Of a stretch of DNA of 64,000 nucleotides, positions 10,850-23,180 are shown piece by piece. Within the stretch, counting starts at the first letter, position 1, and each line of letters opens with the position of its first letter. The notes beneath the pieces were generated by a model, which saw only the letters and a program-made list of their open reading frames with translations, was not told the origin of the DNA and did not search any database. Position numbers and translations under genes: made by a program. The DNA is from Pogona vitticeps (lineage: Eukaryota > Chordata > Lepidosauria > Squamata > Agamidae): assembly GCF_051106095.1 (NCBI RefSeq), contig NC_135786.1, positions 25,509,001 to 25,573,000 of the forward strand. The letters are read 5' to 3'.

Positions 10850-11650
10850 GGCACTTCTAGTGCACTTATTTTTATGATTAAACCTTGCATGTCTGAAGGG
10901 GTTCCTTTGGCCCAATATTTCTCCTCCTTTTCCAGTAGCAGATTTCAGAATGAGAAAATTCAGTTTATATACAGTATTTCTATCTAGATTACAAAATTGC
11001 TTGAGGTATCATGCTTTGATCATTGTTTCTGTGATAGCTCCATCTTTTAAACTAGAGGTGACTGGATTGATGTGTCTGATCTGTAGTGTGGTAAATGACC
11101 CTGTTTAAAAATGGGATAGCTTTTGTTCAGTGATAATAACTCTTTTGTATCCTTAATGGAGAAATTTTGTCTCCACAGTAGCACTGCATAATATTTCAAT
11201 TTGGGAAAGAGGACGTTTGAAATGGAATGCATTTTTGCACTACTATCGGGTCTTTTTACAAAGTGGGTTCCTTAATCAAAAGTTAGAGAAAACCCTATTT
11301 TGTGTAAATAGCTTTTGAGGGAAACATCTGCTATGCAGAATCAGGGACATGTTGTGTTCAGTGGCTTTAACATTTCATGAAATTGCCAGTTCTTCAGTTC
11401 AGCTAGATTTTTCTATCATTTCTACGCCATGTTTTCCTCACTTTTTCTTAAAAGAAGTTCTGTTGGCCTTGGGCCTTGCTAAAGCTTATGTATAAATGCT
11501 TTTTTTCTTTAAAAGAGTTAATATGCAAGGATTTAGTATTACTAAATGACAGGTTTTTCATAAAAGAATCTGTCCAAACCCTTTGGGTGTTTTTCCCCCC
11601 CAGAGATTTTCTTTGGGGAATCACTGAATCTTACTTGTAAATTCCTAACT
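10850..11650. other. Unannotated intronic stretch
   Basis: AT-rich, with no nameable feature. Confidence 0.5.
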
Positions 11651-11658
11651 GCTTCAAA

Positions 11659-12440
11659 TTGCATCTCTCAAGGTTTGCTAAAGATAATCAACAGGGCTTC
11701 TATTTAGAAAATACACCCTTCGACAGAATCCTTCTAGAATCAGAGGGAAAATGTATTAAGTTACTATATAATTTTCTGTTAGATTTTGAAACACAAGATG
11801 AAGTGGTAAAAGCATGTATGATTAAATGGGCACAGAATGTAGGACATACTGTAATATTGAACTGAATCAATGGGAACGAATTTGGAAAACAAACATAAAA
11901 TTAACTAAATCTGTTTTATTTAGAGAGAATATATACAAAATGGTCTACAGATGGTACATGACCACCACAATACTGGCTAAAATAAGTACCCAGACTTCAA
12001 ATATCTGTTGGAAATGTAAACAGAAAGAAGGAACATTTTATCACATGTGGTGGACTTGTAAAGATGCCCAAAGATATTGGAGCAAAGTGAATCATACTAC
12101 AAGAAATATTAGAAACTTCAATACCATTGATACCATAACTATTTTTATTAAATATCTTGCCAGGTATACTAGACTTTGAAAAATCATACTTAACTATTCA
12201 TATTATAACAGCAGCAAGAATAGTTTTTGAGAAACACTAGAAGGAACCTAGAATACCGCAAATAGACGAAGTGATAGATAAAATCCTCGAAACCGCAGAA
12301 ATGGACGTACTGTATCAGATTGGCTAGATGCAAAAAAGAAAAAAGATCATTGGATAACTTGGTCACAATTATATACATGGTTACAAAGTAGAATAGCTGA
12401 CTGATACATAGTAATGTGTATGGCTGCAGAAGAGATAGAA
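11659..12440 (+). mobile_element. L1 LINE ORF2 C-terminal remnant
   Basis: The frames read ENTPFDRILLES, EVVKACMIKWAQN, QWERIWKTNIK, NIYKMVYRWYMT, then NICWKCKQKEGTFYHMWWTC with the C-X2-C...H...C knuckle of L1 ORF2. They continue ITAARIVF and ILETAEMD. The pieces lie in different frames and carry stops, so the copy is dead. It is 5'-truncated, and no poly(A) tail or target duplication was identified. Confidence 0.82.
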
Positions 12441-12444
12441 TAAA

Positions 12445-13580
12445 TGATGATAAAGAATATCAGCTACATGATCAGTAATTAGATTAACAACATATTTGTC
12501 TGAATCTGATTTTCCCTTCTCGCTTACTGTTTATATTTTTTTTTCTGATATGTGGAATTATTAGTAGAAGAGAATGTATAGTATTACCACGAAAAATATT
12601 GATTTGTAATGTATCCACTCAAATCCACCTCCTCCAAGGGTATCCCTATTCCAGCTGTCCCCAACCTTACCCCACCATTATAAGGGGAAAAAACAGCATC
12701 TCTGATAATATGTCAAGTTCCTCATATGCAGCTACAGCACAAAAACTCTGGCTTGTATTGCATCTGACAATGGTTACGTAATATTTGGATTTAGAAAATT
12801 CTTTCTGCCAGTACTGTATTTGAAATGGGGGGGGGGAGGGACAACCCTCAGTTACAGAGGAATTGAACTGTTTTCAGTTCCTGCTAACAAAGATAATTAT
12901 TTTTATTTCTATCCCTCTCTCTTAACTTGGAAGAAATGTCTCTTTTCACAAGAAAGACTCATTCACAAGTTCCACTCTTCTGTAGACTGATCCTGATATG
13001 ATTTGTAATCATTGTCTGTCTTTATCATTGACATGAGTGCTGTATTTTTGTTTTGTGTACATAAGTCTTCTGATTTTAAAGACTGTTAAAAGCAGAATCA
13101 TTTTAATGTTTTTTAATCCCTGCCTGCAGGAAAGAATCTTATTGTAAGTTTTCTATTCTCCCTATTGTGTACCCTGATTAGCTGCATCTGCTAATCTTAA
13201 ACTCACATGCAATGGCAAATACTTTAGGAGTATTATGTTTTTTTAAAAAGAGGAAAACTGTAGTCCCCATCATCATGTGTCCATAAAACATCCATAAAAA
13301 TGTGGTGTAGAAATATGGATACCTGAATTTACTTATAAGATGTTGTCCCCAGTAAGTTATAATGGTGTAATTGTAATTATTTTTATGTTATATAGCCCTT
13401 GAAGAAGGATGATATGCAGAAACAAACTGGGCATTTTGTACTGGAAGAATACTGAGGTTGTGGAAGCACTGCAAAAAACTTTTAAAAGTCTGGGGCACAG
13501 TAGGTGTGGAAAAGGGGAAAAGATCATGACTAGCACAGTAGTGAATTCTGCACTGCGGGAGCTTATCTTGATCACTCTCC
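12445..13580. other. Unannotated intronic stretch
   Basis: Contains a G-run at about 12827-12840 and T/A-rich sequence. No gene or repeat family is recognised. Confidence 0.5.
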
Positions 13581-13584
13581 ACCA

Positions 13585-13745
13585 CTTTCACAGGTGTGCT
13601 TGATGGGCACACAGGAGAGTGCCTTCTCTGTTGCTGCTCCTAGACTTTGGAACTCCCTCCCACAAGGAGGCCAGACTGGCCCTGTCTATTGCCAGAGCAA
13701 GGCAGGTCTATCAGTTATCCTGATGTTCTGGTGATGGCATTTCAG
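13585..13745 (+). mobile_element. L2/CR1-type LINE 3' coding-end fragment
   Basis: GTGCCTTCTCTGTTGCTGCT, then GACTTTGGAACTCCCTCCCA, parallels the end of the LINE reading frame at 32390-32450 (GCCTTCTCGGCGGTGGCTCC, CTTTGGAACAATCTCCCTCC). Only a short remnant remains. Confidence 0.5.
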
Positions 13746-13749
13746 ATAG

Positions 13750-15140
13750 ACTTTTTAAAAAAACTACAAATACCATAACTCTTCTTTCTGTGTGTTCTGC
13801 CTACTGCAGGCACCTTGTAAATATGGTACTTTAATGTGAGGCACCTGGGAGAAATGCCTAAAGAGAAGGCTCTGAGGTGTTGCCAGGTCACGTTCTGCCC
13901 AAGTGTTTTGTTCCTGCTCTAGTGCAGGAACACTGGGAAATTTCTGAGTAGGATACTTGAGTGGACCTTGGCCAAGCTAAGCCTTAAAGCCTTCTAATTT
14001 AGGCCTTTTTCCTAAATGTACCCCATTCAGGTATTTGCAAGGTGCTTGTAAGGTAGGCAGAACTCCCAGAGTGAAAAATTACATTATTTGTGCTTCAGAA
14101 AATCCCTAAATCTCAGTCATTCTGCAATGAAAGCAGTTCCATGGCTGCATCCTCCTTCTGGTGCATCTCTATTATTTGAGAAACCTGATAAGCTACTCAA
14201 TGTATTCAGGTGGAGCTCGGGTGTAATCTTCTCAGGCAGCTGCTTTATACCAGGTCAGGTTATTAGTATTGTCTGCTCTTTATGGCTGCAGATTTCTATG
14301 GGCTGGTGCATAACTCTTTTCATCCTATGGTCCCTGAATCCTTTTTAGCTTCAGAGGTCAGAGCTGAGCCTGGAACCTCTTTAGGCGAAGTGTGTGCTTT
14401 ACCACTGAACTGTAATTCCTATCCTCTGTAAAGCCTAACAGATTTATAAGGAGCAGTAGCAACCACAGTATCAGTGTGTAGGTTTTGATGGCTGTCATCT
14501 ACAAGATGGGTAATATGCATCAGGCATGTGTACCTAAAATTGACAGCAAGTTCCAGGAAAGCACTTGGACCAAAATCTTAAAGTTCAGAAACCAAAAGAT
14601 ATCAGAACAACACTGCAGTAAGGTCTGAGTGTTAAACATAGTGAATAGTGCCAAGAAAAAGACTAAATAGAGATGTTGTCATTTTGGGTGTACTGTACTC
14701 AGAATACATGCATTAAATGTTACTTTTGCAAATCCTTTCTAATACATTCTGATCTGTTCATATTACTTTTTGACTGTTCTCTTGCCTTCTACAGGATTTG
14801 TAATGTGTATCAGATCTTTAAATAAATTAATGTAATCACATTCAGTAAAGTTGTCCCATGGGTCTGATGCTTTTCTGCTGAAGAGCTCTTAAAACCTCAG
14901 CATAGTTGATATGTTGCTAAATTAGTATTGCATGATTCTCATCAGTTATGCCATGAAATTATTTCCTGTAGCTTAGGAAGAAATACAGATTTTTCAGCCT
15001 TGTGTGATTTAACAGGATTGTGAACAGCAGTCATATCATTCTTGGTGGTTTTCTATACTAAAAATAAATTTGCATTTCAGCATTACTTTACATCTGTACT
15101 TCTGCACTATTTTCCATTTGAAGTCTCTCCTACCATTTTG
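13750..15140. other. Mostly unannotated; antisense tRNA-SINE head at about 14360-14430
   Basis: The reverse complement near 14360-14430 reads ACAGTTCAGTGGTAAAGCAC ... AGAGGTTCCAGGCTCAGC, resembling A and B boxes of a tRNA-derived SINE. The rest holds nothing I can name. Confidence 0.35.
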
Positions 15141-15149
15141 GATGGCACT

Positions 15150-15430
15150 TGGAGTCAGTGGCTAAATTCCTGTTGTTTAGTCTAGGAAATTGCATTAGAG
15201 TATGCCCATTGAATTAGTGGGAATTTACTGTAGTGAGTTACGTCCTACGTAAGTTCCTTTGATTCAAATGAGTCAACTCTAGATGTGACTTCTTTTAACA
15301 TTGTAAGTCTTGACTGAAGTAGGCCCATTTGACTCAATGGGACTTATATAGGACTTAACTCACTAAATTCCCATTAATTTAACAGACCTACTCTGAACTG
15401 ACTTATGCTAAGCGATAGGATTTCAGCCTA
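15150..15430. repeat. Unclassified foldback repeat
   Basis: The left arm at about 15211-15248 (GTGGGAATTT, AGTGAGTTACGTCCTAC) pairs with the right arm at 15347-15384 (ATAGGACTTAACTCACTAAA, TTCCCATTAATTTAAC) with a 4-base indel. The inner segment AAGTAGGCCCATTTGACTCA ATGGGACTTA is widespread in lizard genomes. Weaker copies appear near 51510-51550 and 57190-57310. Confidence 0.45.
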
Positions 15431-15439
15431 TATAAATGT

Positions 15440-16995
15440 GTTTCATGACTCCTTTAAATGTCATTTCTTTGGAAAGAAATATGCAGAATACTCCAATCAC
15501 ATCATGTGCTCTGAAGGAGAAAAATAGCTAACACTCTTATTTTATGTGTGAAAGCATACACATGTGTGACCTTCATATCTACTGAGTTGATATATTGCTC
15601 TGTCAATTTCTTAAGCACTATGCTCAATAAAACTGTGTGAAAAAATAATAACTTTTAGGCAAAAAACAACAACAACCCACCATCCTTTATGAATCTGCAG
15701 AAGTCTGCCCCTACCTAAGCGATGTCAAGCATCAGTTCTAACAGGTGCATGAGGAAAAGTTCTCTGTTTGTCTTTTTTTTTTCTTTTTTGGTTTGTCCAG
15801 AGAAGTTGACCTTTGCTTTTCTTGTAATTCACTTATTAGTTAATGGTGGGGAGAGAGCTACCTTTTCCCTCGCTGTGTTATTAGATTAAGTCGTCAGCGC
15901 CTTTTGATGTCCTTTAAAGATTTAGGAGATGAAATGTCTGTAACTGGCTGGTGGAACGAGACAGTTGAGACACCTTGGCCTTTCTTTCCTGTTGATCAAA
16001 AGTGTGCCTGGAATTCATGATGTGTGAGCTGCCTGCTGCGTGTAGTAGCAACATAGGCCTAGAAGTATCTTGATACGTATGGTTCTTTTAGTCAGTGGCA
16101 CTTGAGTCTCCAGATGTTCTTGAACTAAAACTCCCAGAAGCCTTCACCACTAGCTCTGCTGGCCAGGACTGGTTGGTGAAAGAAAGCAGCCAGGTTTTCT
16201 TTTGTGTCACTGTGTGGGCATCTGATTGGCATAACCATGTAAACAGAGATCTCTGGATGAATATACAGGTCTGTTTAACTCTGGTGCTGCAACCACTGTG
16301 CTGTGATGCTTTTCCAGGAGTTTGCCACAAGTCAAATAATGTCACTCAGGTTTCTCTGCGGAAAAAATATGAAAAGCAAATTGACTAAAAGCTTCCTATT
16401 GCCAGATAGAGAATGGATGTTACAATATCTATTTTGCTGTTCTTAATTCCATCCCTGTTTTGTTAACTGTATCTTCTTAAATTCATCTTAAGCAGATCCT
16501 AGTTCTTTCAGTGAATTTAATGCAGTTACTCACCATTTTCATCTTACTTCATTGTTTCAGTTACTACTTTTGGGTTCTTGTGAAATTGCAGTTTAGGAAA
16601 AAATGAATGTGCTTAGCCTCCTGCAAAGTTTATATATTTTTCCCACCCAATTTCTGTGTCCTTAAGAGAAAGAACTTGAAAATTCTTGCCCAGTTATGAT
16701 TTATGATGTTGTCTGGATTGACACATTTTGCTTAATACGTAGCATAATTAGTTTGGAACAAACTAACTTCAGACTTTTTCTGAAGCTCCTCTGCCTCCAT
16801 ATTTTTACAAAACTGTAGAATCCACAGTTCCCCCGATATCTTAATTTTTGCTACCCCTGTTATGTCCAGTCCTTTTGTTTTTAAACTTGTATCTATTCAC
16901 CAGAAGCAAATATGGGCATTAACTCTTGGTTAAAGAGTTGGATTATACATATTGTTGAAACTGAGTTCCTCAGTGGATATGTACATACCGACGCC
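15440..16995. other. Mostly unannotated; hAT hairpin fragment at about 16100-16172
   Basis: Positions 16100-16172 (CTCCAGATGTTCTTGAACTA, CTCCCAGAAGCCTTCACCAC, CTCTGCTGGCCAGGA) match one arm and the centre of the hAT hairpin at 60976-61111. Nothing else is recognised. Confidence 0.45.
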
Positions 16996-17000
16996 TGATA

Positions 17001-17390
17001 CAGTGGTGCCTCGCTTAACGAGGATAATCTGTTCCAGCAAAATCGCTCTAGAGCTAAATCCTCGTTAAGCGAAAATTAAAAAAACCCATTGAAATGCATT
17101 GGAAACCCATTCAATGCATTCCAATGGGCTGAAAACTCACAGTCCAGTGAAGATCCTCCATGGGGCAGCCATTTTTGGTGCCTGTATAGCAGCCAGTGGC
17201 CATTTTGAAGCCGCCGATCAGCTGTTTTAAAATTGTCGTAATGCGAAGAATCGGTTCCCAAAGCAGGGAACCGATCGTCGCAAAGTGGATTTTGCCTATA
17301 AAAACATCGCGTTGCAAAAGTGATCGCAAAACAGTGATCGTATAGCGGTTTCATCGTTTAACAAAGCAATCGTTAAGCGAGGCACCACTG
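17001..17390. mobile_element. TA-flanked CAGTGGTGCCTCG element (copy 5)
   Basis: CAGTGGTGCCTCGCTTAACG ... CGTTAAGCGAGGCACCACTG with TA on each side. Interior motifs (CCATTGAAATGCATTGGAAA, CAGCCATTTTTGGTGCCTGT, GAACCGATCGTCG) place it with copies 1 and 4. Confidence 0.88.
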
Positions 17391-17691
17391 TATTCTTAAA
17401 CTCTGGTTTTCTTTTAAACATAGGCCTAAAGTCTTTCCTATGTTGCTTTTTTTTTGAGAGAGAGAGAGAGAGAGTCAAAAACCTTAATTGATATGGAACG
17501 GGGTGGGTGCCACAGCAGATTACACACTTATGCTGTGTTTATACTTTGTATACTTTTCTCACTCCTGGGCAACCTCAGAAAATTGTTGTGCCTGAAGAAC
17601 ACTCATACCCAGCTGCCTGTTAGGAAACACCTTCGGTGGAAACTGCATCTTGGAGAGGAACTCTGACCTTCTGCATGGTGTAGACTATATA

Positions 17692-17948
17692 TAATTTATT
17701 TATTTATTTATTTATTTATTGGACTTATATACCGCCCCATAGCGCTACAAGCACTCTCCGGGCGGTTTACAATTTTAATTATACAGGCTACACATTGCCC
17801 CCCCAGCAAGCTGGGTACTCATTTTACCGACCTCGGAAGGATGGAAGGCTGAGTCAACCTTGAGCCGGCTACCTGGGATTTGAACCCCAGGTCGTGAGCA
17901 CAGTTTTTAGCTGCAGTACAGCGTTTTAACCACTGCGCCACGAGGCTC
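17692..17948 (-). mobile_element. tRNA-derived SINE with AATA-repeat tail
   Basis: Read on the minus strand it starts GAGCCTCGTGGCGCAGTGGT (A box), then GGGGTTCAAATCCCAGGTAG (B box) and CAGCCTTCCATCCTTCCGAG. It continues GAGTACCCAGCTTGCTGG and GTAGCGCTATGGGGCGGTAT, and ends in an (AATA)n tail. Head and body match the SINE at 10542, but there is no BovB tail. A tail fragment of the same subfamily lies at 33828-33895. Confidence 0.82.
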
Positions 17949-17949
17949 T

Positions 17950-18474
17950 TTTGGAAGCCATTACTTCATTTAGGTAGTAGGAAGTGTACCAAAACAGTTG
18001 GGCCGTCTCTAGAGAGCCATACATGCAATTCTGTTTCAGTCGGCTGTTTGTCTTGGGAGTGAGTTGCTGCCTACTTCTAGCCCATTATACTGTATTTGGG
18101 AATGCTTTCCTAAATTTGTTTCTCATATTCTTTTGCTAAACACATGAACTATAAAAGCCCCTCAGGTCTTCCAAAGTGTATTCTTAGACCTTATTAAGTG
18201 AGCTGTGGTTTAGTGCAAAGAGGTTCCTACCAACTGGAACATCTCAACCCAAAATCCAGCATGTACCCTGTTAGGAACTGCTTTTTTTTTTTATCAAGCA
18301 ATGTCCCTAAATAATTAAGCTGCAATAAAAGCAAAAGCTTGTGCCAAGACTTTTATTTTTCAAGCTATTTAAAAGATTAATGCTCTCTGTTTTATAAATT
18401 TCCAGAAACGCCCCTATATTTGGCCTTACACATACATTTGTTATTCTCTCCCTCCAGTCAATGGCAAACATTGT
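17950..18474. other. Unannotated intronic stretch
   Basis: No gene or named repeat seen. Confidence 0.45.
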
Positions 18475-18475
18475 A

Positions 18476-19442
18476 CAGTGGTGCCTCGCTTAACGTTTGC
18501 TTCGTTTAACGTTTTTTTCGCTTAACGTTTATTTTTTCAGAGGCAGATTGTGCTTCGTATAACGTTTTTCCCTATGGGCGATTTTTGCATAGCGTTTTTG
18601 GGACCATGCTTCGCTTAACATTTTTGGTTTTAGGTCCCCTGCTTCGCTTAACGTTTTTTTTGTTTTCAATTTAAAAAGTGTCTTAGAAGGGTCCAAAACG
18701 GTTCTAAATGATTGGATTCGTTAGAGGACCCCTTAAGTCATGTGCAAACCTGATTTGGCTTTGATCTGACGTTTCGTTAATTTTTTGTGAATTTTTGTTT
18801 TTTGGCCCATAGGAACCAATGGACCTGTCAAAATCTGACAGCTCCATGCTTTCCTATGGGGGAGAAAACAATTTACAAAAAATTAACGAAAGTTCAGATC
18901 AAAGCCAAATCAGGTTTGCACACAACTTAGGGGGTCCTCTAACGAACCCAAGAATTTAGAACAGTTGCTGAGTCTTCATTAATTTTTTGTGAATTTTTTC
19001 TTCCCCCATAGGAAATAATGGAGCTGTCAGATTTTGACAGCTGTCAAAAGTTGGGGGAAAAAAATTCACCATTAATTAACGAAAAGTCAGATCAAAGCCA
19101 AATTAACTTTTGCATCCGTTTTAGAGGGTGCAGAAGCTAATCCAAGCATTTAAAACCATTTTTGACCCTTTTATGACACACTTAATTTTGCAAAAATTGA
19201 CTTCGCAAAGCCATTGAAACCTATTGAGTCAGCTACAATACATTCCAATAGAGGATACATTGTATCGTTTAACGATGTTTCCTATGGGTTTTTTCGCTTA
19301 AGGACGGCAATCTGTGCCTATTGGAACGGATTAACCGGTTTCCAATGCATCTCTATGGGAAATGGTGTTTCGCATAAAGTTTTTTTCGCATAAGGTTTTT
19401 TTTTTTTGGAACCAATTAAAAACGTTATGCGAGGCACCACTG
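18476..19442. mobile_element. Long TA-flanked CAGTGGTGCCTCG element with internal palindromes (copy 6)
   Basis: It starts CAGTGGTGCCTCGCTTAACG and ends GTTATGCGAGGCACCACTG, with TA duplications. Both ends repeat a CGCTTAACGTTTTT-like subterminal motif several times. The middle is a large inverted repeat: 18717-18800 (GTTAGAGGACCCCTTAAGTC, AAACCTGATTTGGCTTTGAT) against 18880-18955 (ATCAAAGCCAAATCAGGTTT, GGGGTCCTCTAACGAA). A third partial copy follows at about 18970-19150. No transposase. Confidence 0.87.
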
Positions 19443-19589
19443 TATATGTTCCTGTCGCCAAACAAGGAAAAAGACTGGGAAACTTTGACTGGTTTTCTCC
19501 ATATGAAACCTGGTGACTACCAATCTGACATTTTGTGGAAAATTGCCTATTTTCATTTATTTAGGAAAAGACATATAAAATTTCAGTAA

Positions 19590-20012
19590 GTTTTCAGGCA
19601 TAGTTATAAACACAATTTAAAAATCCTAAATGTACAATTTCAATCCATAAAATTCAACAGAACATATAAAACAAACCATAGGCCAGCTTTGTACTAAATG
19701 TAGTACTAAATGGAAATCTCACAAAGAGTGTTTACCTGTGCCGAAGTGACTCCAAGGGATATTTCCATAGTTGGGTCACCAAAAATGAGAAAGCCTCTTC
19801 ATCACTCTGTGGAACATTTTGCTTGCATAGATAATTAGTTTATACGAGCTGTGAGTCAGTTTCATGGGGTCTAATTGTTAGCCTAGGAAAGTGAGAATAA
19901 AGCTGAAGAATTCCTTAGAAAGTGTCCAACCAGTATCTGTGGCTGAATGAACTGGTGATCGTGATAGACAAACTATTCTACGATCTTATCTGTTATTACT
20001 AGTTTAATTGAA
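19590..20012. other. Unannotated intronic stretch
   Basis: Possibly an old antisense LINE tail (about 19730-19820), but it is too diverged to name. Confidence 0.3.
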
Positions 20013-20014
20013 TA

Positions 20015-21248
20015 CAGTGGTGCCTCGATTTACAACCATAATCTGTTCCAGAAGATGGACGTAACTCAAAACGGTTGTAAGTTGAAGCACCATTTCCCAT
20101 TGAAATGCATTGAAACATGATTAATCCGTTCTGGCAAAAATAAAAAAAATTAAAAACCAACAACCAAAAATAAAGCACAAAGCAAGCTCCGTCGCTGGGG
20201 CTTAAGAAAACAAACAAACCAAAAATAAACAGCAAAGCAAGCCCTGAAGGCGCTGGGGCTGCAAAAAAAAAAAAACCCCACCAAAAACAAACCAACAATA
20301 CTGCACAGAAACATAACCCAGCCCAGCCCAAAACCATGCAGCAAAACCCACCCAGAACAGTTTTTAAAAAGCAGAAAGCAGCACCTTACCTTACCAGGCA
20401 GTTCTGAAGAGAAGGAACAAGGTTGCGTAGGTCCACGATGGGGTGAGCGGCAGCTGGCTGCCCCCTTTCCTCGCCCAAGCAATTCGCTCCTTCTGGGGGG
20501 GGCACGCTTGCACCCAGCCAAACACCCACATGCGTGCACACACACTCTCTTTCTCCCGCACTCGCTGCCCCCCACCGCCGCTGCTCCTTTCCAAGGGGGG
20601 GGGGTTGGCTGCTCCTTTCTTGGTGACCCAGGAGCGCTTCTTTCTTTCTTGCTCACCCGGTTGGTCGGGATACTGAAGAACCAGACGGGCACCTGCAGCC
20701 CTCGCCTGCCTGCGTGCTGCTCCTCACACGCTCGTGCTCACCTCCTCTCACAGGGAGCCTGCTCACTACACAAGCTTTCCCAGCTCTAGACACAAGGGCA
20801 GTCTCACCACACACTCCTCCTCCTCCTCCTCGCGTTGTCTCTCCCTCCCTCCCTCCCTCCCTCCCACATTCCCCTGCCTTTCACGCACAAAGCTTCGCCC
20901 CTCCCAAGGTACGCTTCTGTTTCCCTTCCCTCCCTCCCAGAGTTTTTAAAAAGTTTTTTTTTTAAAAAAACAGGCAGTTTTGTAAAAGTAGAAAGCAGCA
21001 CCTTACCAGGCACTCCAAAGCCTCCTCCGATCACATACTCTCTAACCATTGGGGCAAAAGAGCTACAAAGAAGCAGCCTCTTCGCCTACCAACGGTTAGC
21101 AAGTTGAATTTCCCACCTTTTTTTCCCTGCCTTTTTGTGTTTGTAAGTGGAAGCTCCGGCCACAAGTCGAAGCAAAATTTTGCATCCGGAGTTGATCGTA
21201 ACTCAAAATGGTCGTAAGTCGGGATGGCCGTAAGTCGAGGCACCACTG
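20015..21248. mobile_element. Long TA-flanked CAGTGGTGCCTCG element, divergent interior (copy 7)
   Basis: Ends are CAGTGGTGCCTCGATTTACA and CGTAAGTCGAGGCACCACTG with TA on both sides. Subterminal CGTAACTCAAAACGGTTGTA on the left recurs near the right end as CGTAACTCAAAATGGTCGTA. The interior is GC/pyrimidine-rich, including a CTCC run near 20840-20862 and two CAGCACCTTACC copies (20379 and 20997). The frames across it are unsupported by any domain. Confidence 0.83.
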
Positions 21249-21250
21249 TA

Positions 21251-22900
21251 ATAGCCAATGTGTTTGCCTCACATAATGCCTCTTGGGAAGCTATTTATTG
21301 TTACAAAATTTATAAAAGGTCTGCTAAATGTGTGAACGAAGTGCCGTTGGTCTGCAGAAACAAAGCTGTGTTTGAGGTAGTTGATGCCATCTTAAAGGCT
21401 TTTCCTCAAAAATGATGATAGGAAGAAGGGAAAGGGAACAGGAAGATAGTAAATAGGAATTAGAACAGAGCAAAGAAAAGGAGGTGGACTGGAGGATAGG
21501 AGAAATGTGTCTCTGTTCTGCCAGCGTTGCTAATAGGAAATGGAAAGCCAACTTCATAGATCTTTCTTTGAAAAGGAAATGTGAATGTATTGATTCCAAA
21601 AAGCTCTTGGAGCTAAGCTAATTGATGCTGAAGGTGTTTGTAATCTTGTAACCAGAATACAATCCACCCTAAGAGAGTACCCAAGCACTTAGTGAACTAT
21701 TTATAGGGATCTCCTTGCCAGATACTGAAATTCAGTAACATACAGGGTCAACCGTGTCACCCTTTTTTTGCTGTTTGGTCATTATTGAGTGGTGTATATA
21801 GGAGACTTTGGACTCACTGCTTGTTTCTTATATAACCCTGCAGGCTTCCTAAAATTGTTTCCTACTCCCGGTCACTGTTGTGGAGTCATATATTAAAGGA
21901 GCATCTGACTGTCTAAAGTGTATTCTGAGGTTAGCAGGGTCTTAGAGCAAGCATTCCTCAAACATTAACTATTTTGTACCTTTTCCTGCTGCACCAGTTA
22001 TGATGCATAGTTTCAGATCTAATGAATGTGATACTGGCTTGCTTCCCAGCTGTATCCCTTGTTCAACAAAACAGGAGCGCATCTCTGCGTATGCCCTTCA
22101 GATAGAAAGCATCAGAAGAGGTTGGTGCCAAGAGAAAGATGCACCGTGTTCAGCAGCGGCAAAGGACCAGTAACGCCCTGTCTGTCCAAAGGCAATGCAT
22201 TCTAGTCTTGCTTGATACAGGAGCCATGCAGTAGATGTTTTCATACATTTGCATTTCCAAGCATATAAGGCACAAAACACTTGATGCTGTTTGTCATTGT
22301 TGGATTATTGTCTGATAAAATGGGATTTTTAAAAATTACTAGTCGGCTTTGATCTATGCCTGATCTTTTTGTTCACTAACATCACATTTAATTTGGATGT
22401 TCCCTATGCTTCACTTTCACCACCCTTGTGGCAGCTCTTACAGAATTCCACTGTAAACAGTGATGCTTAAGATACATTATCATTCTGCCTACATTATCAA
22501 CAGAGAGCCGTTGTGATCTGAACTTCCTTGAACTCTGGGTGACAGTTTCTTTCTCGGTGTGTTCTGGTTTTCTGCAGCGTTCAGTCCTCAAAAAGCAAAG
22601 CAGCTTAAAAAAAAAAGCACCATTCAATTCAGCAGGTCCTAGTTGTGAAGAAGAATACCAGAAGTATTACAGGAAATATTGGAGACACTGTGCTGCTGAT
22701 ATTTGATGCATGAATAATTTGAAGGGCTTCCTCCTAATCCATACCTGTGCTGCTTCAGTGGCACAAGTAATCAGTTTTTCATGTAGACTTGAATTTCCAT
22801 GCAGAATTTTGTTGGATTTGTAAACACTAAAGAGAGAACAATTATGTCTCAAAGTAACTAGGAAAGATACTTAGTTAAAAGTATTCATACAGACATTTCT
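21251..22900. other. Unannotated intronic stretch
   Basis: AT-rich, with no exon or repeat family that I can name. Confidence 0.45.
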
Positions 22901-22905
22901 GTCCA

Positions 22906-23180
<275 letters not shown>

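Noticed and set aside
17692-17948. Possible tRNA gene (A and B boxes present)
   Set aside because: Followed by a SINE body and AATA tail, with no tRNA cloverleaf; it is a SINE.
20150-20692. 180-residue minus-strand frame with hydrophobic stretches
   Set aside because: Lies wholly inside a non-autonomous TA element; hydrophobicity comes from A/T runs.
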